Positions 46,719 through 60,200 of a DNA stretch of 64,000 bases are shown in pieces (position 1 is the stretch's first letter; every line of letters starts with the position of its first letter). Under the pieces are notes generated by a model. It was not told the DNA's origin, did no database searches, and saw only the letters and a list, made by a program, of their open reading frames with translations. Source of the stretch: Pelecanus crispus (lineage: Eukaryota > Chordata > Aves > Pelecaniformes > Pelecanidae). Both the position numbers and the translations under genes were made by a program. The stretch spans positions 19,359,702 to 19,423,701 of the forward strand of contig NC_134654.1 in NCBI RefSeq assembly GCF_030463565.1, given 5' to 3'.

Positions 46719-49700
46719 AAACCCTAGCATGACTGTGATGGCAGAGAGGTGGTGGGATCTTTCAGAAGATGGGAAATGATTCTGGAGCTGATCTAGTGGC
46801 AGCACGTGAAAAGATACTTAAGTGCTGTGTCCTTTGCATTTTTAAACAGCAGAACAGGTGAATAAGCCAACATAGTGCAGCTGATTCCCAAATAACTGGA
46901 TTATTCAATATATGTGAACAAACATCATCTGTGTTGCTCCTCAGACACAATGGTGGGTCTCTGCCAGCTTTGCAATACCAGCAAAAACAAGTATAAGTCC
47001 ACAGCTTGCAGACCTTTCAAAAAGGTGTTATTCCATCCCTGTGCATTGTGTTAAGTAACTGAGGGAGAAAGTGATTTTAATCAGACTGCATACAGATCTC
47101 CAGTGAAATAGATTTTAATTTTTGAAAATCAATAGGTAGAATCAATTGAAAGTAAAGATAAAGTCTTTTGCTGATTAAATATCAATTCATCCTTCTTTGA
47201 GGACAAAATGTTTACCTCTTTAACTGCTTGAACTCTTAGAGAGAGACTTCCGGGGGAAAGAAAAAAGGGTGAAGAAAGTCTTCATTTTCCTGGTACTTGA
47301 AGGAGTAATTCTATCTCTTGGCTCTTCAGTGTATATTCTCATCAAAAAGCTCAACCTTACAGATCTTTCCAGATTTGTATAGATTATTAGGAAGAACATT
47401 AACTGATGCGTTGTGGGTTTTTTTTGGGGTGGGTTTTTTTTTTTTTATGCTTTCTGGGTTGCTGGGGTGATGTTTCCAAGCAGCTGTAGGCACAGAGGAG
47501 TTGTGGGTTGCAAGGCAGTGTGGAAAGTCCTTCATCTTGATGCACTGCCTTTTGATATATGATCACGAATACTTCCTTTTCTGCAGGGACATTATTTGTT
47601 GTGCAGAAAACAATACTGGTAGAGAGAAAATAGTTTTTTTTTTTTTCTTCCCATAGCCATGTCGCCAAAGGCCAGACTAGAGCTTGAAGCATGGTTACAA
47701 AGGTATCAGCCTGTCTTTAACCTGTTGTCCCTGCCCCACCGTACAATTTGGAGACCTCACAGACAAGGACTACAAAGTGTTGCGTGATATACAAAGCTAG
47801 AGCCAAAGAGCCTCTTTTTGCACAGATCTTGCGCTTCCTCCCACAACCCATGCCTAGCAATTTAAAAGTGAGAAAAGCCTCCTAGCAGCACCAAGAGGGA
47901 AATATCTGCTTTAGCACAGCAGAAAGCTTTCCTGGGGGACTGGTTACAAACTTCAGACTTCTAGGTGGTGCAAAAAACTTCATGCCAACCCATTTTTAAT
48001 TGCAGCCCATGGGGAGTGTCCCAAGACTCGAGGTAGATCTCCAGCCAGATGCCGTCCTGCTGGCTGGCACCGTGCTGGCGATGCTGGAGAAAGGACAGGA
48101 GAGGAAGGACAACTTCCCGGCTGATGCAGCCCACCACGCAGCAGCCGCTGGTGAGTGAAAGCTGCTCCTGACCCTGTCTCCTTGCAGAGGACCCCCAAGT
48201 GTCATGGAAAACACTGCAGATAGTATCCAGCAGTATAAAAGCAACTTGAGCATCTCACTGATGTAGAAACCTGGTCCCTCCTTTCTCTTCATCAGGGAGT
48301 GATCTTGTCCACCATGACGTTCTCCCTGCTCTCTGCACTAATTAGACCAGGCTTTGAGGGATCAGGCCTTTATGCTGGTGATGTGAACATATAATTTCTA
48401 GTAATTTAGCCAATTGTTTAAAAAATTAACTTTTAGCACTGTGAACTCCTCTTACAGAGAAATGGTGTCGATTCATGATCAGTGCAGTGAAAAGCTGCTG
48501 GCAGCTGTCACTGCAAGTTAGTTCTACCAGGCTGATGAATTTAGGGCATTTTTTTTCTGTTGCGATTAAAGTACAGGACCTGCAATATTGTTGCACCAGT
48601 GGCAGCAGCATGTAAATAAACGTATTGATGCAGCAGTTTTGCAAGCATCCTGAATGTCTTCAGGATTCATGTTTCTTCTGCCTGTCATATATCTTAAAAA
48701 GAGAGCGATAAAATGGAATTTGTAAAATCACCATTTTGGATTTTACCTTACATTTCAGTGTGATACAACTAACAACTTAGTTCAGGGATATTGCTTTGTT
48801 CATGGCTCTTGAAAGCAGAGAATCTGGACTATTTATTTAATTGAAATGTAAGCTTATAACACTTCACGTGTTACATTGGTAGACAAGTTGTGGGCTTGGA
48901 ACAGGGCCATGTGTTTGCACTAGCAGGAAATTAAAACTGCCAACTACAGGCTGATACTATGTGCTGGTGAGTCAAAATATGATGACAATAGAAGCCGTGT
49001 TTCAGAAACAGAATTTTAGCACTGATTATGTTTTTCCCTGTCAGCAAAAGAGGGTGCCAGTTGCTGAGAAATGTGATCCATTTTAGGTTGTAGCTCCTTA
49101 TGAATTTTTTAAAGAAATATGATGCACATTTTCATGGGTGAGAGCCCACGTTAATTGTTTTGAAGGTCTGCAGAGAACTCTGCACTGTCGTGCACGTAGA
49201 TAGATGACCACCACTGATGAACCTGAAGTGTCATGATCTTTAATTTGCTTAGATTTTTTTTTAATTGTCTGTCCTTGACATCTGTGTGCAACTGTGTGTG
49301 TGCTGTGCTTGGAAGTTAAATGGATATTTTGGAAGTGGATATTGGGTGTTATGTTTCTAGATGTCAGTGTCAAGAAATGTTATGTGATCATCAAAGTGGA
49401 GATTTTTTTGGGGGAGGAGGATGTATTGTGATGGAACAGGAATACTTGTTTTTAATCTTTCCGCTCTAGCAGTTATCACAGTATTTGGGAAAAACAGCAA
49501 AGAGTTGCTTAATTTCTCATCATCCCTCCTTCTCCTTCTATCATTGTGGAGTAATGAGAGAATCTGCCCGAGAAAGGTCACTGTCAGCAGTGCGTCTATA
49601 GCAACCTGCAAAGATGGAATTCTCTCTGGCTTTATTTATTGAGGGCAAGAAGGGTTCAAGATGGATATTCTGATGGTGGGGTTGCTCTGGTAGGAAATCT

Positions 49701-50176
49701 TGAGGGGGGGGAAAAGGTCATGCCAGGAGCGTGCTACCTTTACTAGGAGTAGAGTTTGGTGTAAACATGTCTCTTAAGAGTTGGAAGAGCAGAGGATCTC
49801 AGTATCAGCTGAAGGTTAGCAAATCCTCCCTGTGCCCGTGGCTGCAGTGGCAAAAATAATTTTGTGAGCCTGACAGATTTTATTTGGCACCCTGGTATAA
49901 GTCATCACTTGCTGCCATATGCTGTCTCTGCAGGATGAGAGATTGCTGTATATTTAAAGCAGCAGTAGGAAAGCTTTTCTAATGCAGATGAGGCTAAGAA
50001 CTAAACTTCAGGCTTCGGGCTGGATTGGGCCAGGTCCTTGGGTCTCCTGAGGACATAAGGTGGCACCTCTATGGAGACTGTGGTTGTTTATGCTCACCAG
50101 TCCTTCACTAGGATGTGCTATAGAGCAACTTTCCTCAGCATGAAATTTGCTGTAGGAATAATTGAAATGGCACTTG

Positions 50177-50200
50177 GAATTACAATGGAAATTGTAATTC
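50177..50200. repeat. Perfect 10-bp inverted repeat with 4-base loop
   Basis: gaattacaat (50177-50186), loop ggaa, then attgtaattc (50191-50200), the exact reverse complement. It can form a short AT-rich hairpin. It may be chance or a paired homeodomain-type site (ATTA/TAAT cores). Confidence 0.85.
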
Positions 50201-53200
50201 TCACTGTTAATTTATTTAAAGTACTGCTTGTTGTAGTGGGAGCACTACAAGCATAACATGCCAATACACTGATAATCTCTTAAATCCAATTCTCCCTCTG
50301 ACCTAATGGACAATTTTTGATGGACATGTTCTTTTTTTAACAGCTGAAAGAATCAAAATGACTTCTTGTATTCCTATTCCAGGCAGCGAGATTCCTCAGA
50401 AATGTGTTAAATTGTCTCTTTACTGATCAGATAAAAAGGGTGAATGAAGACAGAAATTATACTGTGACATCATTGTTTTTAATCTGATTTTTTAATAAGT
50501 GGAGGAGTAGATTTAACAGTTTTGTTCTTGTGAGAAATCTTATTCAGTTTACTTTTAATTTACACTTCAGACTTGCCTGGATTATTCTTCTTACTGTACA
50601 GCAGCTTTTAATATAGTGACAGGATCAATAAGGGAAGAAAGTTTGATATATGCCACTGCTTGCCCAAATGTGTGGTAAAAAAAAAAAGTGTCTAGAGATT
50701 TTGCATTCTTGTTTATAGTGGCAAATTTGAAAAATATTGAAAATCTGATTGAAAATTGTCTGAAGAAACTGTTTTATTTCAGGAAATGCTTGCTCAGAAA
50801 AATCCAATTATTTTGCAGGAACAGATTTCTGTCAGAGCTTTCTGTGGGAATTTTTCAGAGTAATTGGTTTAGACAACATCATTTTGATATGATGTACTAG
50901 CAGGAAATTTCAAAGTAAATCTCTCTTTAGGAAAGTTAAAACATTGCAAGAAACTGTAGCTTCATTTTGTCCTTTTTTTTTTTTTCTTTCTTTCTTTCTT
51001 TTGCCAGTTCAGGAGAATGCCAGTCCAAATTTTAAAGGGTTGTCATGAGAAAATGTGCAGCACTGACATTTAGAAATTCCTCATTTTAATAGGCATTTCA
51101 AAGTAGCCATCAGAAACTTAAGGCATATAGTGAGGATTTTGAAATGGTGAAAGCTGACTGCTTTCATTAACTAAATCATTAGATTGTCACTTAAATATTA
51201 GTGGGCGTTCGTGTTGCAGTTTGAGGAACTCCGATAGGATACTGTTAAGGCAAGATTCTGTCTGGCTAGAGAAATGAACTATAAATACCAAAGCCGATAA
51301 ACACATATTTTGCTGAAACTACTTTTCTGAATGCTCTGAGATTTGTGCGAAAGGCCTGTGAAATTTGCACTGGGCCAGCTTTGCTTTTCATACCTGAAGA
51401 CACTGTGATTGCTTTCGCCTACCGCAGAATGCAGAGCTGTCCGTTCCCTCATCCCTTTGTTCCTGGGGAGAGTAGGAGCTGTGCCTTAGGTTCTTTTTAT
51501 TTTCTTTTATTTGAAATTCATCTGCTTTTCTCTCTTCCACTAGTTTAGGACTCCTGTTTGGGGAACAAAACATCTTTTAAAAGTCACTCTGTTTGGGAGG
51601 GATCTTGCAGGGACGCCAGCAGGAGTTACCCAGCTCAGTGTTTCACCTCTGCGTTAAAACTCACCCTGGAACTGGAGGAAAAGTACTCCATCCCTTTTTC
51701 TGTGCAGAAAGCCCAAAATCATAGTGTGCCGTTGTGGTGCCGATGCTTTTCCCTCAGGAAACTTCGATACAGGCTCTGGGTAAAGACTAACTCAGCTTGG
51801 TTTAGGGTAGGACAAAACCAAGCAGGAGCCACTGGGGTGTGGGAATAACACCTGCCCAAGCATGTAAAGTGCCCTGCAATTCCGTTGCAAATTCCTCATC
51901 TAATAAGACACTAGTTTTTGTAGAAATTGCTGATTGCCCTTAACTCCGCCTGTTGCTACTGACACAGATGCATATCGTGGATGCCATATAAATGTTCAGC
52001 TATTCTTCATAATTGAGCCAACAAACTCCCACATTTCCTTGGCGCCTGAGTTGCTTTTAGTATAATTTTTGTTCTTATGATGGTTTAGTACCAAAATATC
52101 TTACTAGAAGGTATGGAGAGGTATTAGTAATTTTTTTTCGTTATTTTAAGTTTGAAGATGGTTCAACACGGCTGTGTTTTACTATCGCTGACAGTCCCGC
52201 TGTACCTACAACCTTAAATTTACAGCTGGAATGGAGGAACAGGGGGAAGACTTCTCAGTAAGAAGTGGTGCAAAATAGAGATTTGTGTATTCTGGAAGAA
52301 GTTTAGGGATTCTGATTCCTTTTAAAAAAAAAAAAAATTCCTTTGGCAGCAGATGCTCCCAGGCTGCTGGCATGGGCAAGAGGCAGCATACCCAGCACAG
52401 ATTACTCGTTTTCACTTTCTGTGTCTGAAGCTATCCAGACTTGCAGCCCAGAGGGAAAAGAACCAGAATGTAGAATATCAAAGTGTTCTGATCATTAATT
52501 GTGCATCTCCTCCTTGAAATGACACATCCTCCCAACTGCCAGAAAAATGGGACATTTTAGCCTTTTTTTCATAAGAAAATGAACCTCTTATGCTCTGTGC
52601 ACATCAGCCTTTCTGACAGTCCCCCTGTAAATTTTGAGTGCCTTGGCCAATTTCAGCTAAAGCCAACAAAAATTTCAGAAATGTTTGTAAAAAAAAAAAA
52701 AAAACAAACCCCAAAAACAACCCACCCAAAAAAAGACAGCAGTTGAGGAAAACCCAATGAGAGGACCCATGGAGGGGAAGAAGGTGTGAGTTCAGGATTT
52801 TACTAGGCTTGCAGGAATCTACAAAGGATGGAGGTGTTATGAATCCCCCAGCTGTGGAAAAACTTCAGTAGGGGTTTGTTGCAGCAGAAGGCACAACACA
52901 CTATCTGGCACAAGGTAGGGACTGGCTCCTCTTTGGATTCTCTGGTGTGTAGTAAGGAGGACCTTGACGCAGCAGCTGCAGCATAATTCTGTATAAGTGC
53001 TCTCAGATATGACTCACAGGTTCATTGCAAATGAGGATTTATAACTTTTGGCAATATTGGAAATACTTCGTTACTCTGACAGTATAGAACATTTATTCTC
53101 CAAGCAATACTTTTTTTTTTCTCAGTCTTTTCTCCTGATTTTAGGACTGCATTGCTTCCTTAGCCCTTCACTTATGCTGTTCCCAGTACCTGTCCAGCTC

Positions 53201-56200
53201 ACTAATTGCATTTCTTCCCGTGCTATTGCTTGAATCTTCTGTGCCAGCCTGAATCCAAGCTCCAGCAGTCTGAATTCAGAGAATTGTAAGCATGTACATA
53301 TGATTAAAGACTTGCTCTAGCTCCTGATGATATTTGAACAGGTTTGCCTGTTGCATTCCTACTGCTTATAGGATGTGTGTTATAGCTATGCACAGGACAG
53401 CTTGACAGCTTTTTCTTTGTCTGTGATTATAGGAGCTGATTTGAGCCATGTTATCTTTAGCTGTAGTCTTCAATTCTTGCCCTGACTCTTGTGTGAGAGG
53501 GGAAAAAAAAAAATCACTAACATGAAACGAATCATGAAGAATGAAAAATGGAAGATCTCACTAATATAAGTTCATCATGTTCCTGGATTCACTGCTGTAG
53601 GATCTTGAGGAAATCATGTCAAGCTGAAAATTACCTCCTTATATGCATCTTCAAGAGTAAGAGACAAAAAAAAATATCATTGTGTACAGTGATCATCAGA
53701 AAAGGGGAGGTGTGGACATGGGCAGTGCTGTCTCCTTACTGGCTTTTGGCCACATCATGCCGGGGCAGACCATTCTTGAGTTTAATTACACAACTGTGGG
53801 TAGAAAGTATTTCCATGTCTTCGTTTAAAACCTGCTGCCTTGCAGTTTCACTTGATATTCTCTAGTTCATGAATTGCAGGAAATGGTGAATAGTTGGGCA
53901 AGGCAGTGGTTTGCAGAAAACCACTTATCCCATGGACATGAAGTTATCCTATCTATATACTTCAGCTGTCAGCTTTAAAATGTGAGAGCACACAGTCCTT
54001 AATGGAAGAAGTGCTACTTAGAACCTTCTTAGCTCAGAAATAGATGCAAGGTTGAGCTGATACTGGATATCCAACCACCAGCCTGTTCTCTGACAGTCAT
54101 TTTCAGGTTTGGGTGGCTTTAGCCTGCTGTCAGGTTGTCAGAAAAGATTTGTCTCTCTTATCACCTACACAGCAACTTCTTCCCTCCTGGTGCTGGGTGG
54201 GTTGCAAGGGCAGCAGCAGCAGGGGTGGCTTCCTGGCACTTCTACTCAGTGCTATATAATGGGATTTTTGCTATCTGTTTCCTTTGCAGGCTGCTCTTTA
54301 GGGAATATTCTGCCTTCCTGCAGGCATGCAGGTTTGTGAGATGTGGTGAGGGATTATCTCTTCTCAGATGCTGTGTTTGCATTCTATAGAAACTGTACTT
54401 ATTCTCTTACTGCCTTTGCAAAACACGCACAAGTCATAAGAAACATGAATTTTATTCTAAATAGAACAGAGGTGATTAATAAAGTTCATACTGGTCTGGT
54501 TTGCAAGCAAGGGGATCAATTTCCTCAGCTTCTGAAGTTCAGTGAAGTTTCTGTGGTCTTCAGTGGAAAAATTGGGACAATGAAATTTTGTGGTGACCTC
54601 AGTAAGTCATTGATTTTTCTAATTGAGACCTTAATCAAAGAAAAATAAGGAAGCTTCAATTCACTTCTCACCCCCACAACAAATAAGAGTGCTAACTGCC
54701 AGAAAAATGTTCTAATGATTGCATCATGTTGGTCCTCTTAAAATAGGCAAGTGCTTTAAATGGAATGATGATAATGATGTGATCATTGTCTGGGCTGGCT
54801 TAATGAGTTTAGCAGCTGTTGAAATATTAAATACTTTGCACTTAAGAAAAATACCTTCTGTTCCATTCCAAAAGGATCAGAAAAAGCTGACAGAGCTTTT
54901 GCTATTGTGCTGGATACATCACATGTAGTTCTGTACACTGCCAAAATAACTACTAGTTTGGACATTGCAGTCCTCTGTGGATTTGGCAACTTTGGTGCTT
55001 CAACATAAACACAAGAATAGGCTCTTGGAGGCTGTACTCTGAACTGATTAATAAATTATAAAAAAGTGAGTTCAGATCATCAGGAAAGAGGGTTCTGTGT
55101 CAGTCTTGAGTAACTAATCATTGGGGGGGTGTTGCAAAGAGAAAACCAAGGTGCAATGTGTAGAGAGGAGGCAAGGAGGCTCCATATGAGACCCTGCACC
55201 TGGTCTGGTTCTGTTAAGCCATCTCCAGTTGCTCTGTTAGATGGCAGAGATGGCCACAAGGATGCTTCCATCAGCGGTGCTAGTTTGCCGCCTCTTGGCA
55301 ATGCTGCCCTGGGGATTGAGAGCCCCGGGAATAACTTTATGTGTCTTGGCTGGTGTCCCGCATAGGTCAGGGCGAGGAAAATGGCAGGTCGTGATGGAGA
55401 AAGCTTGCATGGCTTTGCTGGAGAGCTCTTCTTGACCAGTCCCAGTCCAACTGAGCATCACAGGGTCTGCTGAAAATGCCAGGCAAGGGTCAGAAAACAT
55501 ATATGAGCAAGGAAGTTCAACTTCAGTAGAGTTCTTGTTTGAAAACAAAATATTTACGTAACGCAGACTGTGGAAAGACTCCTTTTTGCCTTGAATAGTT
55601 TTAAACTGAAATTGAGGTGGCTCTAAGTTACCTGGATCATTACGAACTTTGGGGCTCTAATATGTGATATCCCGCAGAATGCGGTATCTGCTGCTGTCGT
55701 ACCCTGTTTTGAATGGGGGTATTCAGTCCATGTGCCTGATAGCTTCTCTTCAGCACTAATTTTCACTTTAAAAGTGCATAATGTAAATGCTCCCATGCTC
55801 TGTTGTTTCAGTGTAAAGGAGACAGGTCAGGACTAAGAATGGCATCTTTGGGAATTAACTTTTTTTTTTTGTGCTGGAAATCTGAAATGATTTTCCAGGC
55901 TGTTGAAATTGAATTAGTTTTACTGCTTAATAATGATGCTTTGTATCTTCTGTTAATCCCTAACAAAAATTAATTTAAACATCTGTGACTTCTGCTGGGA
56001 GATGTGAGTAAATAAGAGCTACTTACAATTTCTGGGTATGGTGAGAAAAACAATCATTTTGCCCACATCATTGGAAACTCATTCACAGCCACTGAAAATT
56101 TTGAATTAAAGAAAATTTTAAAAGACTTGCCTAGAGCATTAAAGATATTTGGAGTATTAATACCGTAATATACTTCATGCTGTGGTTTGCACGATAAAGA

Positions 56201-57074
56201 TATTGAAGGGTTAAGGAGTATGCAAGAAGTCAAAGATATGCAATAGATCATAACTCAGTTCAGAGAGTCCATGAGTCAAGTGACAGTGCTCTGATTCACA
56301 GCATATGTCTGTTTAGACACACTCTTTTCTTCACACCAGAAAAAAATGTTAGGTTTCATTGGTACCTGGGTAGAGATCCAGGCATAAAAACTGTAACTAC
56401 TTTGCAGAGTTCTGGCACAAAGAATTTGTTGATGTGTTCAGGTATTTATTCTTATCCTAATGTATATGCTTGGAAATGTGGCACATGACATAGAAAATAG
56501 ATACTTATTTGCCATGTGGAGCAAATGTTCTTTTTTTTTCATTTAGTCAATTAAGATGTTGTTTCTAAGTACAAGATGTTTGTTCTAGACAAACTGATAT
56601 ATGAAGTTGAGCTGGGGTTGCATTTTCCAGGAACAAACAGTCCCATGGAATGTGTACTCGCTTTTTGGAGCTGGGAGAAATGTCAAATGCAAGTAGATTT
56701 TGTAAAATCTCGCCAGTTTCTCAGTGTGAATATCAATGATGGTGGTTTGTTTTTTCATGATAAACTCATTCAGCTATTAAATTACTGGAAAGAAATCCAC
56801 CACTTCAACAAAGATGCCTGAATGAGTCATGTGCATTTATAAATATAAAGGATGTCATTATGATTGGTTTTGGACCCTAAAAAAAAAAAGCCACTTCACA
56901 ATTTCCCTGTGGTTTTCATTTAAAAACACAGACCACTATTTTAACATAATAAATAAATAGTACTAGTATTAAAATTCTGCACATGCAACTCTGAACCTCT
57001 GTTGCTTGTCTTAGTATAAAACTCTACATTAACTTTTTTTTGTGGGGCTTTGACTGTATTAGCAGTATTGAGGG

Positions 57075-57088
57075 GTGTGTGTGTGTGT
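57075..57088. repeat. Short (GT)n microsatellite
   Basis: About seven GT units followed by atatatagc. It is a short dinucleotide repeat with no other context. Confidence 0.8.
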
Positions 57089-57276
57089 ATATAGCTGAAC
57101 ATAATAAGTACAAGGTAACTGTGCTTATGCTTATGTTGGGCAATATCATACACAGTACCTTTTGTTTTCACCTGTACATAAGACTGTAGTAGCTAAACCC
57201 TGTGTAGCTCCTGAAATTATTTAAAGGCCTAATAGAAATACACCTATAAACCCGTCTTATTGGGAAGACATCAGGG

Positions 57277-57294
57277 AAAAAAAAAAAAAAAAAA
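57277..57294. repeat. A18 homopolymer
   Basis: Eighteen uninterrupted A bases between catcaggg and gatggc. No retroposed gene is recognisable on its left. Confidence 0.85.
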
Positions 57295-60200
57295 GATGGC
57301 TTCTGCAGTGCTGGTATGATAAATCCCTGAGACTGGGAGAGAAATCCTGTGTTTTTTCTGGGTTCTTCTCGAGTGGCTGAAAACAGAGTGTCCCTTCACA
57401 TGATGGGCTAAGGGAGGTCCACCTGCCTTGTTTTTGGTCCATTCCGGCTTACCCAGACAGGCTGCAGGTTTCCTTCTTCAGATGCACAACTCTAATTAAA
57501 ACCCTCTAACGTCCAACTGTGGAGGCATGTCCTAAAGCTGCAGGTGCTCTAGTGACTCATTTTTGGGCTCTCTAGCCAGGACCTGATGAAAAAAAATCCT
57601 GACTCTTTCTCCTCTCTCCCATCAGCTTTTTGAAAATCAGTTTTTAAATGCTGCTTCTTGAAACTCTCCAGAGGGATGCGAAAAAGAATGCTTAATTGGT
57701 ATGAATAAAACAACCTTTTCCAAAGGAAAGCAGCCTGGAAAAATGTGCTTTTCAGAGTAGCAAAGGGATGATTCCTGACAATTTCATTCTGGAGTGACTC
57801 CTGGTGAGCTCCCTGACTTGGGTAATATGGGAGGCCAAAGCAGATGAGCACAGCAGCCCCTCATCCCTTATATTCGGTGAAGGCAGAAGCAGTTTGGTCC
57901 TGTTATGTGATATTTATAAAGCATGACACTATGTCATCTGCTGCTGATCTTGCCTGGAGGGAATTCAAGGGTGAGGTGTCCTGGCTTGAGTGAGATTGAT
58001 TTGTTTTGGATGAATACCAAATAACTTTTCGTCACGACATTTAGCCCTTGGAGATCCTTCCCAAAATGAGTGATGTAGGCTTGTAAACACAGAGCTGGTC
58101 TGGGCTTGCTGCTGCCATGCAGGCGCTGCTGAACCTGGCCCTTGGACAGTCAAGCATGGGGGAGATGCGTGAGGCAGAGCAGGCGCCCCTTGCTTATCCC
58201 TCGCCAGCTGATGATCAAGACAAGGGCTGCAGATCTGTGTTATTTTGGTAACGTATCTCTATATAGCATGAGAGTTGTGGGATGTAGGGAGACAACTGGG
58301 TGGAGAGAGGTCAAAGACTGAAGAGTTGCAGAGACCAAATACCCTAACAGTCGACCCCATCCATGTTAAAACTGAGGTTCTTGGCCAGTTATGCAGCTAC
58401 AACTGCCCCAATCATATAAGTCAGTTTTACTAGGGTACACTTCATAAGCCATGAATTCATTTGAAAGCACGTTGTTTCCAAATGCAGCCCATTGTTAACA
58501 ACAAAAAGCCTTTGTGGGATGTTTTGGTCAGACGCGCCGATGTGCTGGCAGCCAGGAGCGGTTTGCCGAGAGGTGCTGCGGGTTTCATCAGCCCGAGGTG
58601 CTGCACCAGCTATGACTTGTGCTTTCTGCTTGTCTGAATAAATGAAATGAAAAAATATCACAGGGCAGTGAGGGGACATCACATGGCCGCGTGGTGCTGG
58701 ATTGCTGTTGTTTTCAGCTCTTAGTATTATTTAACAAAATAAACTTCATATATATGACAAAGGCTGTGAATAGGAACGTGACACTTTATTTCTCTTTGAA
58801 TTTGACAAAGCAATGAAGTCACATGCCAAGATGGCATGAAATTACATTTTGGTGTTTGGTTTTTTTTTTTGTAAAATAAAATGCAACAGTGATATGCTAA
58901 AATCCCAGGAAACCTTGAAGGTAGTGAAGGGTGTATGTGTAAATATGAAGTGCCCCATATTCTTGGAAGTTTATGAGGCATTAAAGGGCCTGGAGCCCTT
59001 TGGTGCCATATAAACTGTTCTGTTACATAAGCATGTCTTCTTATGGCTTAACTCTTGGATATAAATTCCCTCCAGGCTGGTGACAGGACCATGCCTCAGC
59101 CTAGAAATGTCTGCTATTTATTTACTTTGCAGGTTTGGGGGCAGTGAGAAGGCTTAGCCGTGTTTAACTCTTTCTGAGCTTAATGGTTGCTCCATAGCAA
59201 AAGTTGCTGTTGTATTGGCTATAAAGCTGTGTTGATGTTTGCTTCCCTACTCAGCCTGTACTCAAATTGTATTTGTAGCCTCAAATTGCTGCAATCCCAT
59301 CCAGGATTCTTCTGGAGATTGTTTAAAAAAAAAAAAAAAAAATCTGGCACAAAGTTCATATGATAGGATAAGTGTGTCCAGGAATGATCAGCCTAGGTCT
59401 GGACCTGACAAAATTGCAGGGATGCTGCCAGCATCTTTGGAGGAAGCAGAGCTGGGAAAGGTTTGTGGCAGCTGGCTGTGCTGCTGAATTTGGGTCAGCC
59501 TGGACCACATCGTCAGCATCCAGTCGGCCTCGCTGCCTGAGTGAAATAATCATCTAGGCAGTTGCTACAGCTGGAACGATTTGTGTGAACAGCTTTTTGC
59601 CTTGAATGGGCTTAGAACAGTTTAATCAATGTGATCCCAAGGAAAAAGTAACATGATACTCTACAGAGCTTCCTCTGCGCTTCTAGTGTGGGCATGAAAG
59701 CAGTCTTGGAGGGTTCAGAAATGTCTTGAAATAATTTTCGTATCAAGCCAGTTTGCATATTCTGGCACGCTCTCTGGAGATGATGTTGGAGCAATGGAAG
59801 CTCAGTGATGCCCAAGAGATGAGTCATTTGTCTGACAGTCTCAGTGTTTCTGACTCTGTGTCACTGGCTCTCAGGACATCGCCAATGTGCCTTAGGGTGC
59901 TTTGGGGGACTAGTATTTTGGGTTGGCGTAAGCTCACAGTGATCTGCACAGCATTGTGTTTACACTGCAAAATGAAGAGCTTTTAATACTTAAAGGGACT
60001 TATATGTATTTTATTTTTTTAAATGTCCATGTTGCTGCATATTTGCACTGAAAAGAAAGACTGAAGAACAGATGGCTGCCTGTGGGGAAGTTGGTCAAGT
60101 TTTTTTGTACCCATGGACATGCTCTGGACCTCAGACAACTGAGTGTCCTGCCTAGATGCGGTGCACACACTATGAGGGCCGCCTCCAGCCCATCTTTGTC

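Noticed and set aside
54215-54232. (CAG)n repeat
   Set aside because: Only about four units within a chance frame; below a meaningful microsatellite length.
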